Assembly: GCA_050012775.1 (NCBI GenBank)
Contig: JBEKGN010000025.1
Coordinates: 1 to 64,000 of the forward strand
DNA: 64,000 nt
Reading direction: 5' to 3'
Source of the DNA: Roseiarcus sp050012775
GTDB taxonomy: Bacteria > Pseudomonadota > Alphaproteobacteria > Rhizobiales > Beijerinckiaceae
The notes beneath the pieces were generated by a model. The model did not search any database, was not told where the DNA came from, and saw only the letters and a program-made list of their open reading frames with translations. This document shows, in pieces, positions 33,542-42,697 of the stretch. A program made the translations under genes and the position numbers. Within the stretch, counting starts at the first letter, position 1. Each line of letters starts with the position of its first letter.

Positions 33542-35388
33542 ACGCGAACCTGTTGGAGAAGCGCGTCGAGCGCCTTTTCGTTATGCGGCTCGGCGAAGAA
33601 GTCGACGATCGATTCGACGACCACCGGCCCGATGCCCTCGATTTTGTCGAAAGACTCGGCCGCGCCGTGCGCGCGCGCCGCCGCGCGCAAGCTCGCGAAA
33701 TCGCCGAAATGGCGGGCGAGCCGCCGCGCGTTGGTTTCGCCGACGTGCCGGATGCCGAGCGCGTAGAGGAAGCGATTGAGCGCGACCGTTCGCCGCGCTT
33801 CGATCGCGGCGAAGAGATTGCCCGCTGAAAGTTCGCCGTACCCCTCCCATTCGCGCAAAGGCGGCCGGCCATGGCCGTCGCGCGCTTGCAGCGTGAAGAT
33901 GTCCGCCGCCGTCTTGATCAGGCCTTTGGCGTGGAACAACTCGATCTGCTTGTCGCCGAGCCCCTCGATGTCGAAGGCGTTGCGCGAGCAGAAATGCTTG
34001 AGGCCTTCCACCGCTTGCGCGGGGCAGACGAGGCGGCCGGTGCAGCGGCGCACGACGTCCGCCTTGCCGGTCTTTTCGTCGATCTCCCTCAGCGCGGCCG
34101 AGCCGCAGACCGGACAGATGAAGTGTCCTTTCCCGTCTTGGGGGAAGACGAAAGGTTTTGTCCCGTGCGGCCGCTTGTCGAGCGCCACTTCGAGAATTTG
34201 CGGGATGACGTCGCCGGCGCGCTGCACCACGACGGTGTCGCCGACGCGCACGCCCAGCCGCGCGATTTCGTCCTCGTTGTGCAGAGTCGCGTTGGAGACG
34301 ACGACGCCGCCGACGGTGACGGGCTTGAGTTTGGCCACCGGGGTCAGCGCGCCGGTGCGCCCGACCTGGACTTCGATCGCGTCGACGATCGTCGTCGCCC
34401 GTTGGGCGGGAAACTTGTGGGCGGCGGCCCAGCGCGGGCTGCGCGAGACGAAGCCGAGCCGCTCTTGCAGCGCCAGGTCGTTGACCTTGTAGACGACGCC
34501 GTCGATGTCGTAGCCGAGGGTCGCGCGCCGCGCCTCGATGTCGTGATAATGCGCCAGCATCTCTTCAGCAGTGCGGCACAGTTTGGTCAGCGAGTTGACC
34601 GGCAGGCCGAAGCGGCGAAAGGCGGCCATCGCCGCCATTTGCGTGTCGGCGAGCGGCGCGCTGATCTCGCCCCAGGCATAGGCGAAAAATTGCAGCGGCC
34701 GTTCGGCGGTGACGCGCGGGTCGAGCTGGCGCAGCGAGCCGGCCGCCGCGTTGCGCGGATTGGCGAACAGCGGCTTGCCGGCCGCCTGCTGGCGCGCGTT
34801 GATGGCGAAAAAATCGTGATGCGCCATGTAGACTTCGCCGCGCGCCTCGAGCACTTGCGGAGCGCCGTGCAGCGTCTTGGGGATGGCGGCGACGGTGAGC
34901 GCGTTGGCGGTGACGTCCTCGCCCTCGTAGCCGTCGCCGCGCGTCGCCGCCTGCACGAGCTTGCCGTGTTCGTAGCGCAAGGAGCAGGAGAGCCCGTCGA
35001 TCTTCGGCTCCGCGGTCATTTCGAGCGGCGCGGCCTCGTCGAGGCCGAGGAAGCGCCGCACCCGCGCGCAAAATTCCTCGACGTCCGCGTCCTCGAATAC
35101 ATTGCCGAGCGACAGCATCGGCACGGCGTGGCGGACCTTGGCGAATTTCTCCGACGGCGCCGCGCCGACGCGCTTGTTGGCGGATTCCTTGTCGGCCAGC
35201 GCCGGATACGCCTTTTCCAGCGCTGAATAGCGCTCGCGCAGCACATCGTAATCGGCGTCGGAAATGGTCGGCGCGTCTTCCTCGTAGTAGCGGCGGTCGT
35301 GCTCGGCGATTTCAGCGCCCAGGCGCTGATGCTCGGCGCGGGCGTCGGCGAGGGAGGTGATTCCGGTCGGCGTCTTTTTCGCGGGCAT
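33280..35388 (-). CDS. ligA: NAD-dependent DNA ligase
   Basis: 702 residues, full length. Domain order: Ia (ADADYDVLRERY region), adenylation domain with Lys129 in AEPKIDGLS, OB domain (RVGDTVVVQRAGDVIPQI), Cys4 zinc finger (CPVC ... RRCTGRLVCPAQ), helix-hairpin-helix (YALGIRHVGETNARRLARHFG, KIEGIGPVVVESI) and C-terminal BRCT (LAGKTIVFTGSLERMTRDEA to the end). It seals nicks using NAD in replication and repair and is essential. Its last 262 nt are duplicated 1.6 kb downstream as part of the YaiI-like gene. The order ligA-enoyl-CoA hydratase-yaiI is on one strand. Confidence 0.96.
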   Translation of the reverse strand: MPAKKTPTGITSLADARAEHQRLGAEIAEHDRRYYEEDAPTISDADYDVLRERYSALEKAYPALADKESANKRVGAAPSEKFAKVRHAVPMLSLGNVFEDADVEEFCARVRRFLGLDEAAPLEMTAEPKIDGLSCSLRYEHGKLVQAATRGDGYEGEDVTANALTVAAIPKTLHGAPQVLEARGEVYMAHHDFFAINARQQAAGKPLFANPRNAAAGSLRQLDPRVTAERPLQFFAYAWGEISAPLADTQMAAMAAFRRFGLPVNSLTKLCRTAEEMLAHYHDIEARRATLGYDIDGVVYKVNDLALQERLGFVSRSPRWAAAHKFPAQRATTIVDAIEVQVGRTGALTPVAKLKPVTVGGVVVSNATLHNEDEIARLGVRVGDTVVVQRAGDVIPQILEVALDKRPHGTKPFVFPQDGKGHFICPVCGSAALREIDEKTGKADVVRRCTGRLVCPAQAVEGLKHFCSRNAFDIEGLGDKQIELFHAKGLIKTAADIFTLQARDGHGRPPLREWEGYGELSAGNLFAAIEARRTVALNRFLYALGIRHVGETNARRLARHFGDFASLRAAARAHGAAESFDKIEGIGPVVVESIVDFFAEPHNEKALDALLQQVRVEPMAPIATGSPLAGKTIVFTGSLERMTRDEAKAIAERLGAKVSGSISSKTDLVVAGPGAGSKLTKARELSVETIDEEEWMRRSGRG

Positions 35389-35414
35389 GGGAGAGGTTTA
35401 CCGCACCGGCCGCG

Positions 35415-36329
35415 TCAGCGGAAGCCGAGCGCTTGCGCCCCCGCGGCCTCCGCCGCCTCCGGCGCGACCCAGGCGAAATCGGGCATTTGATGGCGCGCCC
35501 AGGTGAATTGCCGCTTGGCGTAGCGGCGGGTGTCGCGCACGGCGAGCTCGGCGGCTTCCCCCAGCGATAATTCCTCACGCAGATGGGCCATCAGATGCGG
35601 CGCGCCATGCGCGCGCATGACCGGCAGCGCCGGATCGAGCCCGCGCCGCATCAGGGCGGCGACTTCGTCGAGCGCGCCCTCGCGCAGCATCGCCGCGAAT
35701 CGCGCCTCGATGCGCGCGTTGAGGGCGGCGCGCTCGGGCGCCAGGAACAGGCCGGCCCATTCGCCCGCCGACAACGTGGGCGGTTCGCGGGCGCCTTGAA
35801 ATTCGGCGAGCGGGCGCCCGGTGGCGGCGACGACTTCCAGCGCGCGCAGCACGCGCTGCCGGTCGCTCGCGCGCAGCCGCCCGGCGGTGAGGGGATCGCG
35901 CTTCGCGAGTCTGCCATGCAGAATTTGCGTCGCTAGGCCTTCGGCCTCGGCGCGAATCGCGGCGCGCACCGCTTCGGGCACGCGCGGAATTTCGGAGAGG
36001 CCTTGCGTCAGCGCGCGGAAATAGAGCCCGGTGCCGCCGACGAAGAGGATCGGAGCGGATCGGCCGGCGTTTTCGGCCAGGATCGCCCGCGCGCGCGCCA
36101 GCCACAGGCCGACGGAGAAATTCTCCGCGCCGTTGATCTCGCCGAACAGCCGATGCGGCGCCTCGCGCGCCTCGGCTTCGCTCGGGCGCGCCGTGAGCGC
36201 GCGCAGATCGCGATAGACCTGCATCGAATCGGCGTTGACGACAATTCCGCCGAAGCGCTTGGCGAGCGCCAGCGCGACAGCGGACTTGCCGCTCGCCGTC
36301 GGGCCTGCGATGAGGAGCGCGCGATTCAT
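35415..36329 (-). CDS. miaA: tRNA dimethylallyltransferase
   Basis: 304 residues from the ATG at 36329 (a GTG three codons earlier is possible). P-loop LLIAGPTASGKSAVALALA, VVNADSMQVYRDLRALTARP, PILFVGGTGLYFRALTQGL and the C-terminal AVRDTRRYAKRQFTWARHQ identify MiaA. It adds the dimethylallyl group to A37 of tRNAs that read UNN codons. It lies 26 nt upstream of ligA on the same strand, so the two may be co-transcribed. Confidence 0.95.
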   Translation of the reverse strand: MNRALLIAGPTASGKSAVALALAKRFGGIVVNADSMQVYRDLRALTARPSEAEAREAPHRLFGEINGAENFSVGLWLARARAILAENAGRSAPILFVGGTGLYFRALTQGLSEIPRVPEAVRAAIRAEAEGLATQILHGRLAKRDPLTAGRLRASDRQRVLRALEVVAATGRPLAEFQGAREPPTLSAGEWAGLFLAPERAALNARIEARFAAMLREGALDEVAALMRRGLDPALPVMRAHGAPHLMAHLREELSLGEAAELAVRDTRRYAKRQFTWARHQMPDFAWVAPEAAEAAGAQALGFR

Positions 36330-36396
36330 CGCCCCCACCGCCGCGCTACAGTCGAACAGCCCATGAAAACGACTCGCATTCCCCCGTGCTTGGGAA

Positions 36397-37659
36397 TCAA
36401 TCCAGCATGTGGCTGACCAGGCCGTCGGCGAGCTTGGGTTCGAACCAGGTCGATTTCGGCGGCATGATCGCGCCGGCGTCGGCGACCGCCATGAGATCGC
36501 TCATCTCAGTCGGGCGCAGCGCGAACGCGATCGCCATCCTGCCGGAGGAAACCAAGCGCTCCAGCTCGCTTAAGCCCCGGCCGCCGCCGACGAAGTCGAT
36601 GCGCTTGTCGCGACGCGGATCGGTAATGCCGAAAACCGGCTCGATGACGTTCTTGGCAAGCAGCGTGACCGGCAGCCGCGCCACCGGGTCGCCGCTTTGC
36701 GCGGCTTCGGCCGCGATCTCGGGCTTGAGCGCGAGTCGATACCAGCGTCCATCGAGAAACATGCCGACCTCGTCCGCGCGCGCCGGACTCACCGGCTGAT
36801 CGCTCGGTTCGACCAAATAGCGGCGTCCGATTTCCTTCAAGACCTGTTCGGGCGTCAGTCCGTTCAAGTCGCGCAGCACGCGGTTGTAGTCGAGGATCGT
36901 CATCTGTTGCTGCGGCAACAGCACGGCAAGAAAATAGCCGTCCTTCTGGCCGCGCGCCTGCGCGACGCGCAAGGCCGCGGCCGAGCGGTGATGGCCGTCG
37001 GCGATATAGAGCGCGGGCAGGGCGTCGACAGCGCGCGTGAGCGCCGCGATCGTCGCCTCGTCGTCGATCACCCACAGCTGGTGGCGCACGCCGTCGTCCG
37101 CGGCAGCGTCGACCGCCGGCTTGTCCGCGGCGGCGCGCGCGAGCAGGGCGTCGATCGCCGGCGCCGTCGGATAGGCCAGCATGACTAGGCCGGTCTGCGC
37201 ATCGACCGCCTCGATCTGGCGCACGCGGTCGTCTTCCTTCACCGGCGTCGTCAGCTCGTGCTTGCGGATGCGGTTCTCGGCATAGGCCGCAAGCGACGCC
37301 ACCGCCGCGAAGCCGGTCTCGACGCGACCGCGCCAGGTCAGGCGGTAGACGTAGTAGCAGGGCTTGTCGTCGCGCACGAGCGCGCCGGCGGCGATCATGC
37401 CGCGAAAATTCTCGTTGGCCTTGGCGTAGACGGCCGGATCGTACGGATCGATCGCCGGATCGAGATCGATTTCTGCCTTGGAGACGTGCAGAAAGCTCCA
37501 CGGCTTGCCCTTTGCGCGATCGCGCGCTTCCGAGCTCGAAAGCACGTCGTAAGGCGGCGCGAGAACGTCCGCCGCGCGTCCCGGCGCCGGCCTCAACGCG
37601 CGAAAGGGCTTTATCAGGGTCAATGTGGCTCTCTTTCGCCCTAGGGATTTAACTGACAT
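36397..37659 (-). CDS. DUF1015 family protein
   Basis: 420 residues from the ATG at 37659; the family normally starts at the LIKPFRALRPAPG motif, and a TTG at 37623 with AAGAGAG upstream would give 408 residues. Hallmarks: VLAPPYDVLSSSEARD, KPWSFLHVSKAEID, YYVYRL, the RKHELTTPVKEDDR segment and YIADGHHRSAAAL. The family is widespread in bacteria and archaea and often lies beside serine-biosynthesis genes; here serB is divergent from it. Biochemical role unknown (SerK-like kinases share the ADGHHR-type motif, so an ADP-dependent serine kinase activity is conceivable). Confidence 0.88.
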   Translation of the reverse strand: MSVKSLGRKRATLTLIKPFRALRPAPGRAADVLAPPYDVLSSSEARDRAKGKPWSFLHVSKAEIDLDPAIDPYDPAVYAKANENFRGMIAAGALVRDDKPCYYVYRLTWRGRVETGFAAVASLAAYAENRIRKHELTTPVKEDDRVRQIEAVDAQTGLVMLAYPTAPAIDALLARAAADKPAVDAAADDGVRHQLWVIDDEATIAALTRAVDALPALYIADGHHRSAAALRVAQARGQKDGYFLAVLLPQQQMTILDYNRVLRDLNGLTPEQVLKEIGRRYLVEPSDQPVSPARADEVGMFLDGRWYRLALKPEIAAEAAQSGDPVARLPVTLLAKNVIEPVFGITDPRRDKRIDFVGGGRGLSELERLVSSGRMAIAFALRPTEMSDLMAVADAGAIMPPKSTWFEPKLADGLVSHMLD

Positions 37660-37928
37660 TCGCCGGATCGGCGTCGGCGTCGGCGTGAGCGAACATTTGC
37701 CCCGGTTTTGACAGCTTGACAAGCCAGGGACGTCGCTGCGGCTTTGCCGAGCGGCTCATGGCTGGCCGAGCGGCCATCGAGGATCGGATAGCGCCGAATT
37801 TTCCGTCGTCGAAACGCACTTCTTCCGTCAGTTGGGCCCGAACGCACGATCCTGGACGCTTCCCGTCGGGCCTGCGATAGAAGCGCGCGCATCATCCGTC
37901 CTTTGTCCAGCATCCGTTCGTGGAGCCC

Positions 37929-38822
37929 ATGAAGTCAGCCGCCAATGTCGCCACGCTCGTCGCCAATCCGCTCGATGGCGCGCTCAGCGACGCCTTGATC
38001 GCCCGCGCCGCGCAAGCCCTGCCGGGGTTCGTCGCCAGCCGCTGGCTCGATCCGGGCGTCGCCGCCGATTTGTTTTACGACGGCGAGGCGGACGCGCGCG
38101 CCGCGCTCGCGCCGTTGGCGATCTCGGAGAGCTTCGACGTCATCGTCCAGCCAAGCGCTACGCGCGCCAAGCGCCTGCTGGTCGCGGACATGGATTCGAC
38201 GCTGATCGGCCAGGAATGCGTCGACGAACTCGCCAATTTCGCCGGCGCCGGCCCTTATGTCGCCGCCGTCACCGAGCGCGCCATGCGCGGCGAGATCGCT
38301 TTCGAGCCCGCGCTGCGCGAGCGTGTCGCGCTGCTCGCCGGCCTGCCCGAAAGCGTCATCGACGAGGTGCTGGCGACGCGCATCACGTTGACGTCGGGCG
38401 CGCGCGTCCTCGTCCAAACCATGCGCGCGCGCGGCGCCCACATAGCGGTCGTTTCCGGCGGCTTTGAGCAATTCACCGGCGCCGTCGCGCAGCGGTTGGG
38501 CGCTGACGAACATTGCGCCAACCGCCTGGTTACGGCTTCCGGCAAGATCACCGGCGAGGTCGCCGATCCAATTCTCGGGGCCGACGCCAAGTTGACGGCG
38601 CTGCGCGAAATCTCGGCGCGCATGACGCTCGCGCCGCACGAGACGCTGGCGGTCGGCGACGGCGCCAACGATCTGGCGATGCTCGAGGCGGCGGGCCTCG
38701 GCGTCGCCTATCACGCCAAGCCGACGGTCGCCGCCAAGGCCCACGCCCGGGTCGACCATGCCGACCTCACCGCGCTGCTCTATGCGCAGGGGATAACCGG
38801 CGCGGAATTCGTCAGGGACTGA
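37929..38822 (+). CDS. serB: Phosphoserine phosphatase
   Basis: 297 residues from the ATG at 37929. HAD phosphatase: LLVADMDSTLIGQECVDELA carries the nucleophile and acid Asp residues (DMDST), then VVSGGFEQFTGAVAQRLG (motif II) and LAVGDGANDLAMLEAAGLG (motif IV), followed by YHAKPTVAAKA. An N-terminal ~75-residue regulatory region precedes the catalytic domain. It makes serine from phosphoserine, the last step of the phosphorylated pathway. Divergent from the DUF1015 gene, with a 269-nt spacer. Confidence 0.95.
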   Translation: MKSAANVATLVANPLDGALSDALIARAAQALPGFVASRWLDPGVAADLFYDGEADARAALAPLAISESFDVIVQPSATRAKRLLVADMDSTLIGQECVDELANFAGAGPYVAAVTERAMRGEIAFEPALRERVALLAGLPESVIDEVLATRITLTSGARVLVQTMRARGAHIAVVSGGFEQFTGAVAQRLGADEHCANRLVTASGKITGEVADPILGADAKLTALREISARMTLAPHETLAVGDGANDLAMLEAAGLGVAYHAKPTVAAKAHARVDHADLTALLYAQGITGAEFVRD

Positions 38823-38831
38823 GGCGCGCTC

Positions 38832-40472
38832 CTATTGCGACGAGCCGCGCAGGTCCGCGAGACCGTCCGCGGCGCGCGGTTCGGGCGCGACCTTGAAGGC
38901 GTCGTAGATCAGATCGCCATAGGGGTTGGCCGGCTTGCGCTGGGAATCGCTCGCCGAAAGCAAGGCCAGGGCGCGCGTCGCGGGCGCGGCGGGCGGGTTG
39001 GCGCCCGCGGCGGTCTTGGTCGGCGCCGTCGAGGTCTCGCCCGGCTGAGCGGAGGCGCCGTCGATCGGCGCCGGTTTGGCCGCGCCATGCGGGGGCGCCC
39101 GCATCGGCGGGATCGGGGGAAGGGGCGCCGCGAGCGCGGCGGCGCGAGCGAGCAACGCCGGCCGTTCCGGCGGTTCGGGCGCCGTCGTCTCCGCCAGCGC
39201 CAGAGCTTCCGACGGAGCGGCTCCGACGCCGCGCGTGATCACGCCTGGCAGTCTGCCCCGTTCGAGAAGCGCCGCGATCAGGTCCCGGTTGGCGGCGCCG
39301 TCCTCGCCCGTCGCTTTGGCCGGCGGCGGCGCGAACGCGAATTCGGCGGGGCGCTGCGGCGGCATCGGCGCATCCGCCTCGGCGAGCTGGGTCGCGGCGA
39401 GATCGACTGGCTTGCGCGGCGGCACGGGCGCGATGAACTGCGCCGCGATCGGGCCATGCAGGCTGATCGGGCTCCCATCGCTCTGCGCGCTCGAATCGAG
39501 CGAAGCGACGGCTTGCGGCGTCTCGGCCGCGGTTTCGGCCGGTTGCATGAAAGTCGCGCCATGCGGCAAGTCGCGCTTGGCCGCGGCCAGCGAATCCGCG
39601 GCCGCGCTCGCGACCTGGGCGCCCGCGCCGCCCGTCCGGCCGCCGGTTCTGCCCGATGCGACGGCTTCGTTGCCGCCGCTCTCCTCCTCGTCGTCGGCGC
39701 CGCCGCCGCGCGCTCCGAACAACCACGACAGCAAGCCGAAATTCGACCCCGCGCGCGCGGTCAGCACCTCGCCGCCGCGCTGTTCGATCTCGGCGCGCGC
39801 CTGTTCGTAACCCGGCATCGGCTGGCCGTCGGCGGGAATGAACACCGTCTTGCCGTCGGGAAAGAGCCGCGCCAGGGCGTCGCGGCTCATCCGCGGCCAG
39901 TAGCGGACCGACCCGCTGTCGATGTGCACCCACGGCGTCGCGCCGGTGGGATAGAACCCGACGCCGCCGGCCTGCATGCGCATGGCGACGTCGCGGATCG
40001 TCGCGGTGCCGACGTCGACGAAGTGCGCGTCCATCGCCTTGCCTTCCATATGCTGGGAATGCTCGGCGACCTGACGCGAGCGGCGGCGCAGCATCGCGTT
40101 GGTGTGCGGCGAGCGATAGCCGGAAAGCACGTCGATCGGCTGGCTCGACCCGGATTCGCGGTAGACCTCCCAGACGATATCGAACAGCTTGGGGTCCATC
40201 TTGGTCGGTTCGTTGAGCCGCCAATCCCGCAAGAACCAGTTCAGCTTCTCCAGCACCGCCGAGTCGTAGACTCCATCGACCATATAGGTGAACGAACCGG
40301 CTTCGTTGGTATGGGAATTGGAAAGGCTGATCGTGCGCGTGTCGCCGTTGGCGACCGCGGATTCGGTCGAACTGGGGGCAAAGCCGAGGCTCAGCAGCAC
40401 GGGGGCGGCAAACAGGTGCGCCAACGCCGTCCCGCGCCGAACCTTGGCGCCGATGGCAGAATCAAACGCCAA
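38832..40472 (-). CDS. DUF882 / YcbK-type murein endopeptidase with long Ala/Pro-rich tail (MepK-like)
   Basis: 546 residues from the TTG at 40472, with GGAAGGGG upstream and a signal peptide directly following; a longer ATG start at 40637 gives an Arg-rich leader and is less likely. The M15A-like domain (about 50-210) has SGYRSPHTNAMLRRRS, HSQHMEGKAMDAHF and TPWVHIDSG, carrying the zinc-binding His/Asp/His. E. coli MepK cleaves LdtD-made 3-3 crosslinks. Here the gene lies next to an L,D-transpeptidase as in E. coli. The C-terminal ~320 residues are low-complexity, rich in Ala, Pro and Arg, and lie beyond the size of E. coli MepK (about 180 residues). Confidence 0.85.
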   Translation of the reverse strand: MAFDSAIGAKVRRGTALAHLFAAPVLLSLGFAPSSTESAVANGDTRTISLSNSHTNEAGSFTYMVDGVYDSAVLEKLNWFLRDWRLNEPTKMDPKLFDIVWEVYRESGSSQPIDVLSGYRSPHTNAMLRRRSRQVAEHSQHMEGKAMDAHFVDVGTATIRDVAMRMQAGGVGFYPTGATPWVHIDSGSVRYWPRMSRDALARLFPDGKTVFIPADGQPMPGYEQARAEIEQRGGEVLTARAGSNFGLLSWLFGARGGGADDEEESGGNEAVASGRTGGRTGGAGAQVASAAADSLAAAKRDLPHGATFMQPAETAAETPQAVASLDSSAQSDGSPISLHGPIAAQFIAPVPPRKPVDLAATQLAEADAPMPPQRPAEFAFAPPPAKATGEDGAANRDLIAALLERGRLPGVITRGVGAAPSEALALAETTAPEPPERPALLARAAALAAPLPPIPPMRAPPHGAAKPAPIDGASAQPGETSTAPTKTAAGANPPAAPATRALALLSASDSQRKPANPYGDLIYDAFKVAPEPRAADGLADLRGSSQ

Positions 40473-40638
40473 ACGAATAATCCCCTTCCGATGTCCTGCG
40501 CGCCCGCAGCCGAGGGCGCGGCCCCCGCGGCGCGCTGGCTTTCGGGCCTCGCGCGCCGTGACGTCATCTTTGTGTCTTGGAAACCACAGAACATGAAATA
40601 AATTCAAGCGGCTGCTATAAACCTTCAATGCCGACATT

Positions 40639-42564
40639 TCAATCTTGACTCGTCCGTGCGATTGTGCCTGCGACGCGCCGCGCGATTCCGTATATGTCTT
40701 CGCGATCCTGCAAGGCGCCGGCGCCGTCGACGAATTCGGTGAAATACTCGAGATGAATCGGGATCGCATGGGGTAGGAAGACCGTCCGCTCCGTCGCGCC
40801 GAGCAGCGATTGCAGGCGCCCCGTCGTCCACCCCGCGCTCGCGCCCCCCATGACCAGTTCGGCCAGGCGCATCGGCTGCTCGACGCGCACGCAGCCATGG
40901 CTGAAGGCGCGCCGAGACGCCGCGAACAGCCCGCGCGCGGGCGTGTCGTGAAGATAGACGGCGTGCTCGTTGGGGAACATGAAGAGGATGCGGCCAAGCG
41001 CGTTGGCCTCGCCGGACGGTTGACGAACGACGAGCCGATTGCCGACTTGGCTCACCTCGAATCCGCGCCGCGTGAGATAGGTCGGGTCCTGCGCGAGCTT
41101 GGGCGCCATTTCCTTCTTGATGATGGAGTCGGGAACGCGCCAGATCGGATTGACGAGTATGTAGCGAATTTCGTTGGAGAAAACAGGCGTCGGCGTATCG
41201 GGCTTGCCGACGATGACCCGCGCCTGGTGGACGAGATCCTCGCCATTCATGACCTTCAGGGAATAGTCGGGGATGTTGATCTCGACGCGCTCGTCGCCCA
41301 TCGCGCGCGGCTCCCAGCGCCACATTTCCATATTGGCGAGGATCATCGCCTGCCGTTGCCCGGCCGGGTCGCTCGACAGGGCCTCGACCGTGGCCGGAGT
41401 CAGGGCGCCGTTCGCCGTCAAGCCGTTGGCGCGCTGAAACGCCGCCACCGCCGAGGCGAGGCGCGCGTCGTAGACGAGAGCGTCCTTGGCGACCGCGTCC
41501 GCGCCTAGGCCCAGGCGCGCGCGCACGAGCGCGACGCGCGGATCGGCCATGCCGATCCCCAAGCTCGGCCCGGCCGGAATACGCGGCGCCGCGGCCGGCG
41601 CTTCGGCGCGCAGGCGCGTCAATTGGTCGCGCAGATCCAGATAGCCTTTTTGCTGTGGATTGAAATCCTCGAGCGCGGCGCCGGGATCGACGGCGGCCGC
41701 GACCGCGGCCAAGGCGCGGCCCGGATCGGCCACGCTCGGCCGCGCGGAAATCACGGGCGAAATCCGCGCCGGGACGAGGCGAGCGCCGCTCGCCTGCATC
41801 GCGTAAGCGACGACCGCCGCCGAAATGACGGTTTCGGCCTCGGCGAGGCGCTCGGGCGAGGGGTCCACGAGTGGGCCCTTCGGCAGCGCGAAGGCGGAAA
41901 GATCGAGGCCGTCCGCTTCCGATCGGGCGAGGCGAGACAGCGCCGAATTCGCGGCGGGCGTCAGGCCTGTCTGCGCGACCCAGACCGGGGCGAAATCGCG
42001 CGCCGCGTAAAACGCGCGAATCGCGTCGCGCGCCGCGCGCCAATCGCCGTCGCCGACCGGTCGCGTCTTGACGTCCCGGGAGACGAGAGCCGCGAGCGCG
42101 GCCTCGAGCGCCGCCGGCAGTGGGGACGCCGCGGCGGCCGGCGGCGCGCCGCGATCGTCCAGCGGCAGGGGAATATCGAATAAAGCTTGCTCGCTCTCCG
42201 ACACGACGGACGTCGCGCCGCCGCCGTTCGAGCCGGGGGCCGGCGCGGCGCCGGCAAGCGACGAAGCCGAGGGGTGGACGGCACCCATGGACGCGAAGTC
42301 GACGTCTTGCGCCGCCCGCGCGGGCGAAAGCGCGAAATGGATCGCCGGCGAGGCGGCCTGGGCCGCGCGATCGGCGAGAAGCGCGTCACGCCGCGCGGTC
42401 GGTCGCGCCGGCATGAGCCTAAGCGGGGAGGGGAATTCCGGAAACGCCGCCGCCGCGGGCCCGACGAGGCTCGCAGAATCGGCCGATGCGGCGGGTCCGC
42501 CGGCGCCGATCGCCGCGGCCAGACCGACCGAGCCAAGCCAAAGCGACTTGAACAACGCTCTCAT
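40639..42564 (-). CDS. L,D-transpeptidase (YcbB/LdtD family)
   Basis: 641 residues with a signal peptide (WLGSVGLAAAIGAGGPAASA). After a Pro/Ala-rich stretch come a scaffold domain (RAFYAARDFAPVWVAQ), a peptidoglycan-binding segment (VAAFQRANGLTANGALTPAT) and the YkuD domain with the catalytic HDTPARGLFAASRRAFSHGC split as His...SHGCVRVEQ (nucleophile Cys). It forms 3-3 peptidoglycan crosslinks or attaches outer membrane proteins in the periplasm. Shares strand and neighbourhood with the MepK-like endopeptidase, giving a synthesis/cleavage pair. Confidence 0.92.
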   Translation of the reverse strand: MRALFKSLWLGSVGLAAAIGAGGPAASADSASLVGPAAAAFPEFPSPLRLMPARPTARRDALLADRAAQAASPAIHFALSPARAAQDVDFASMGAVHPSASSLAGAAPAPGSNGGGATSVVSESEQALFDIPLPLDDRGAPPAAAASPLPAALEAALAALVSRDVKTRPVGDGDWRAARDAIRAFYAARDFAPVWVAQTGLTPAANSALSRLARSEADGLDLSAFALPKGPLVDPSPERLAEAETVISAAVVAYAMQASGARLVPARISPVISARPSVADPGRALAAVAAAVDPGAALEDFNPQQKGYLDLRDQLTRLRAEAPAAAPRIPAGPSLGIGMADPRVALVRARLGLGADAVAKDALVYDARLASAVAAFQRANGLTANGALTPATVEALSSDPAGQRQAMILANMEMWRWEPRAMGDERVEINIPDYSLKVMNGEDLVHQARVIVGKPDTPTPVFSNEIRYILVNPIWRVPDSIIKKEMAPKLAQDPTYLTRRGFEVSQVGNRLVVRQPSGEANALGRILFMFPNEHAVYLHDTPARGLFAASRRAFSHGCVRVEQPMRLAELVMGGASAGWTTGRLQSLLGATERTVFLPHAIPIHLEYFTEFVDGAGALQDREDIYGIARRVAGTIARTSQD

Positions 42565-42697
42565 GGAGAAGCCTCGACGTCGCGCGCCGGACGAGGGACG
42601 CTCACAGGATCGATAGCGGTCTGCCCTTCCATCGGAACGAGCCCATCCTAGACGAGTTTTCGTGAAATGCGCGGGCGCTCCGCCGTTCCGGCGCCGC

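Noticed and set aside
40473..40997. Upstream extension of the MepK-like gene
   Set aside because: The extension overlaps the L,D-transpeptidase gene and is Arg/Ser-rich; the TTG start directly before a signal peptide fits better.
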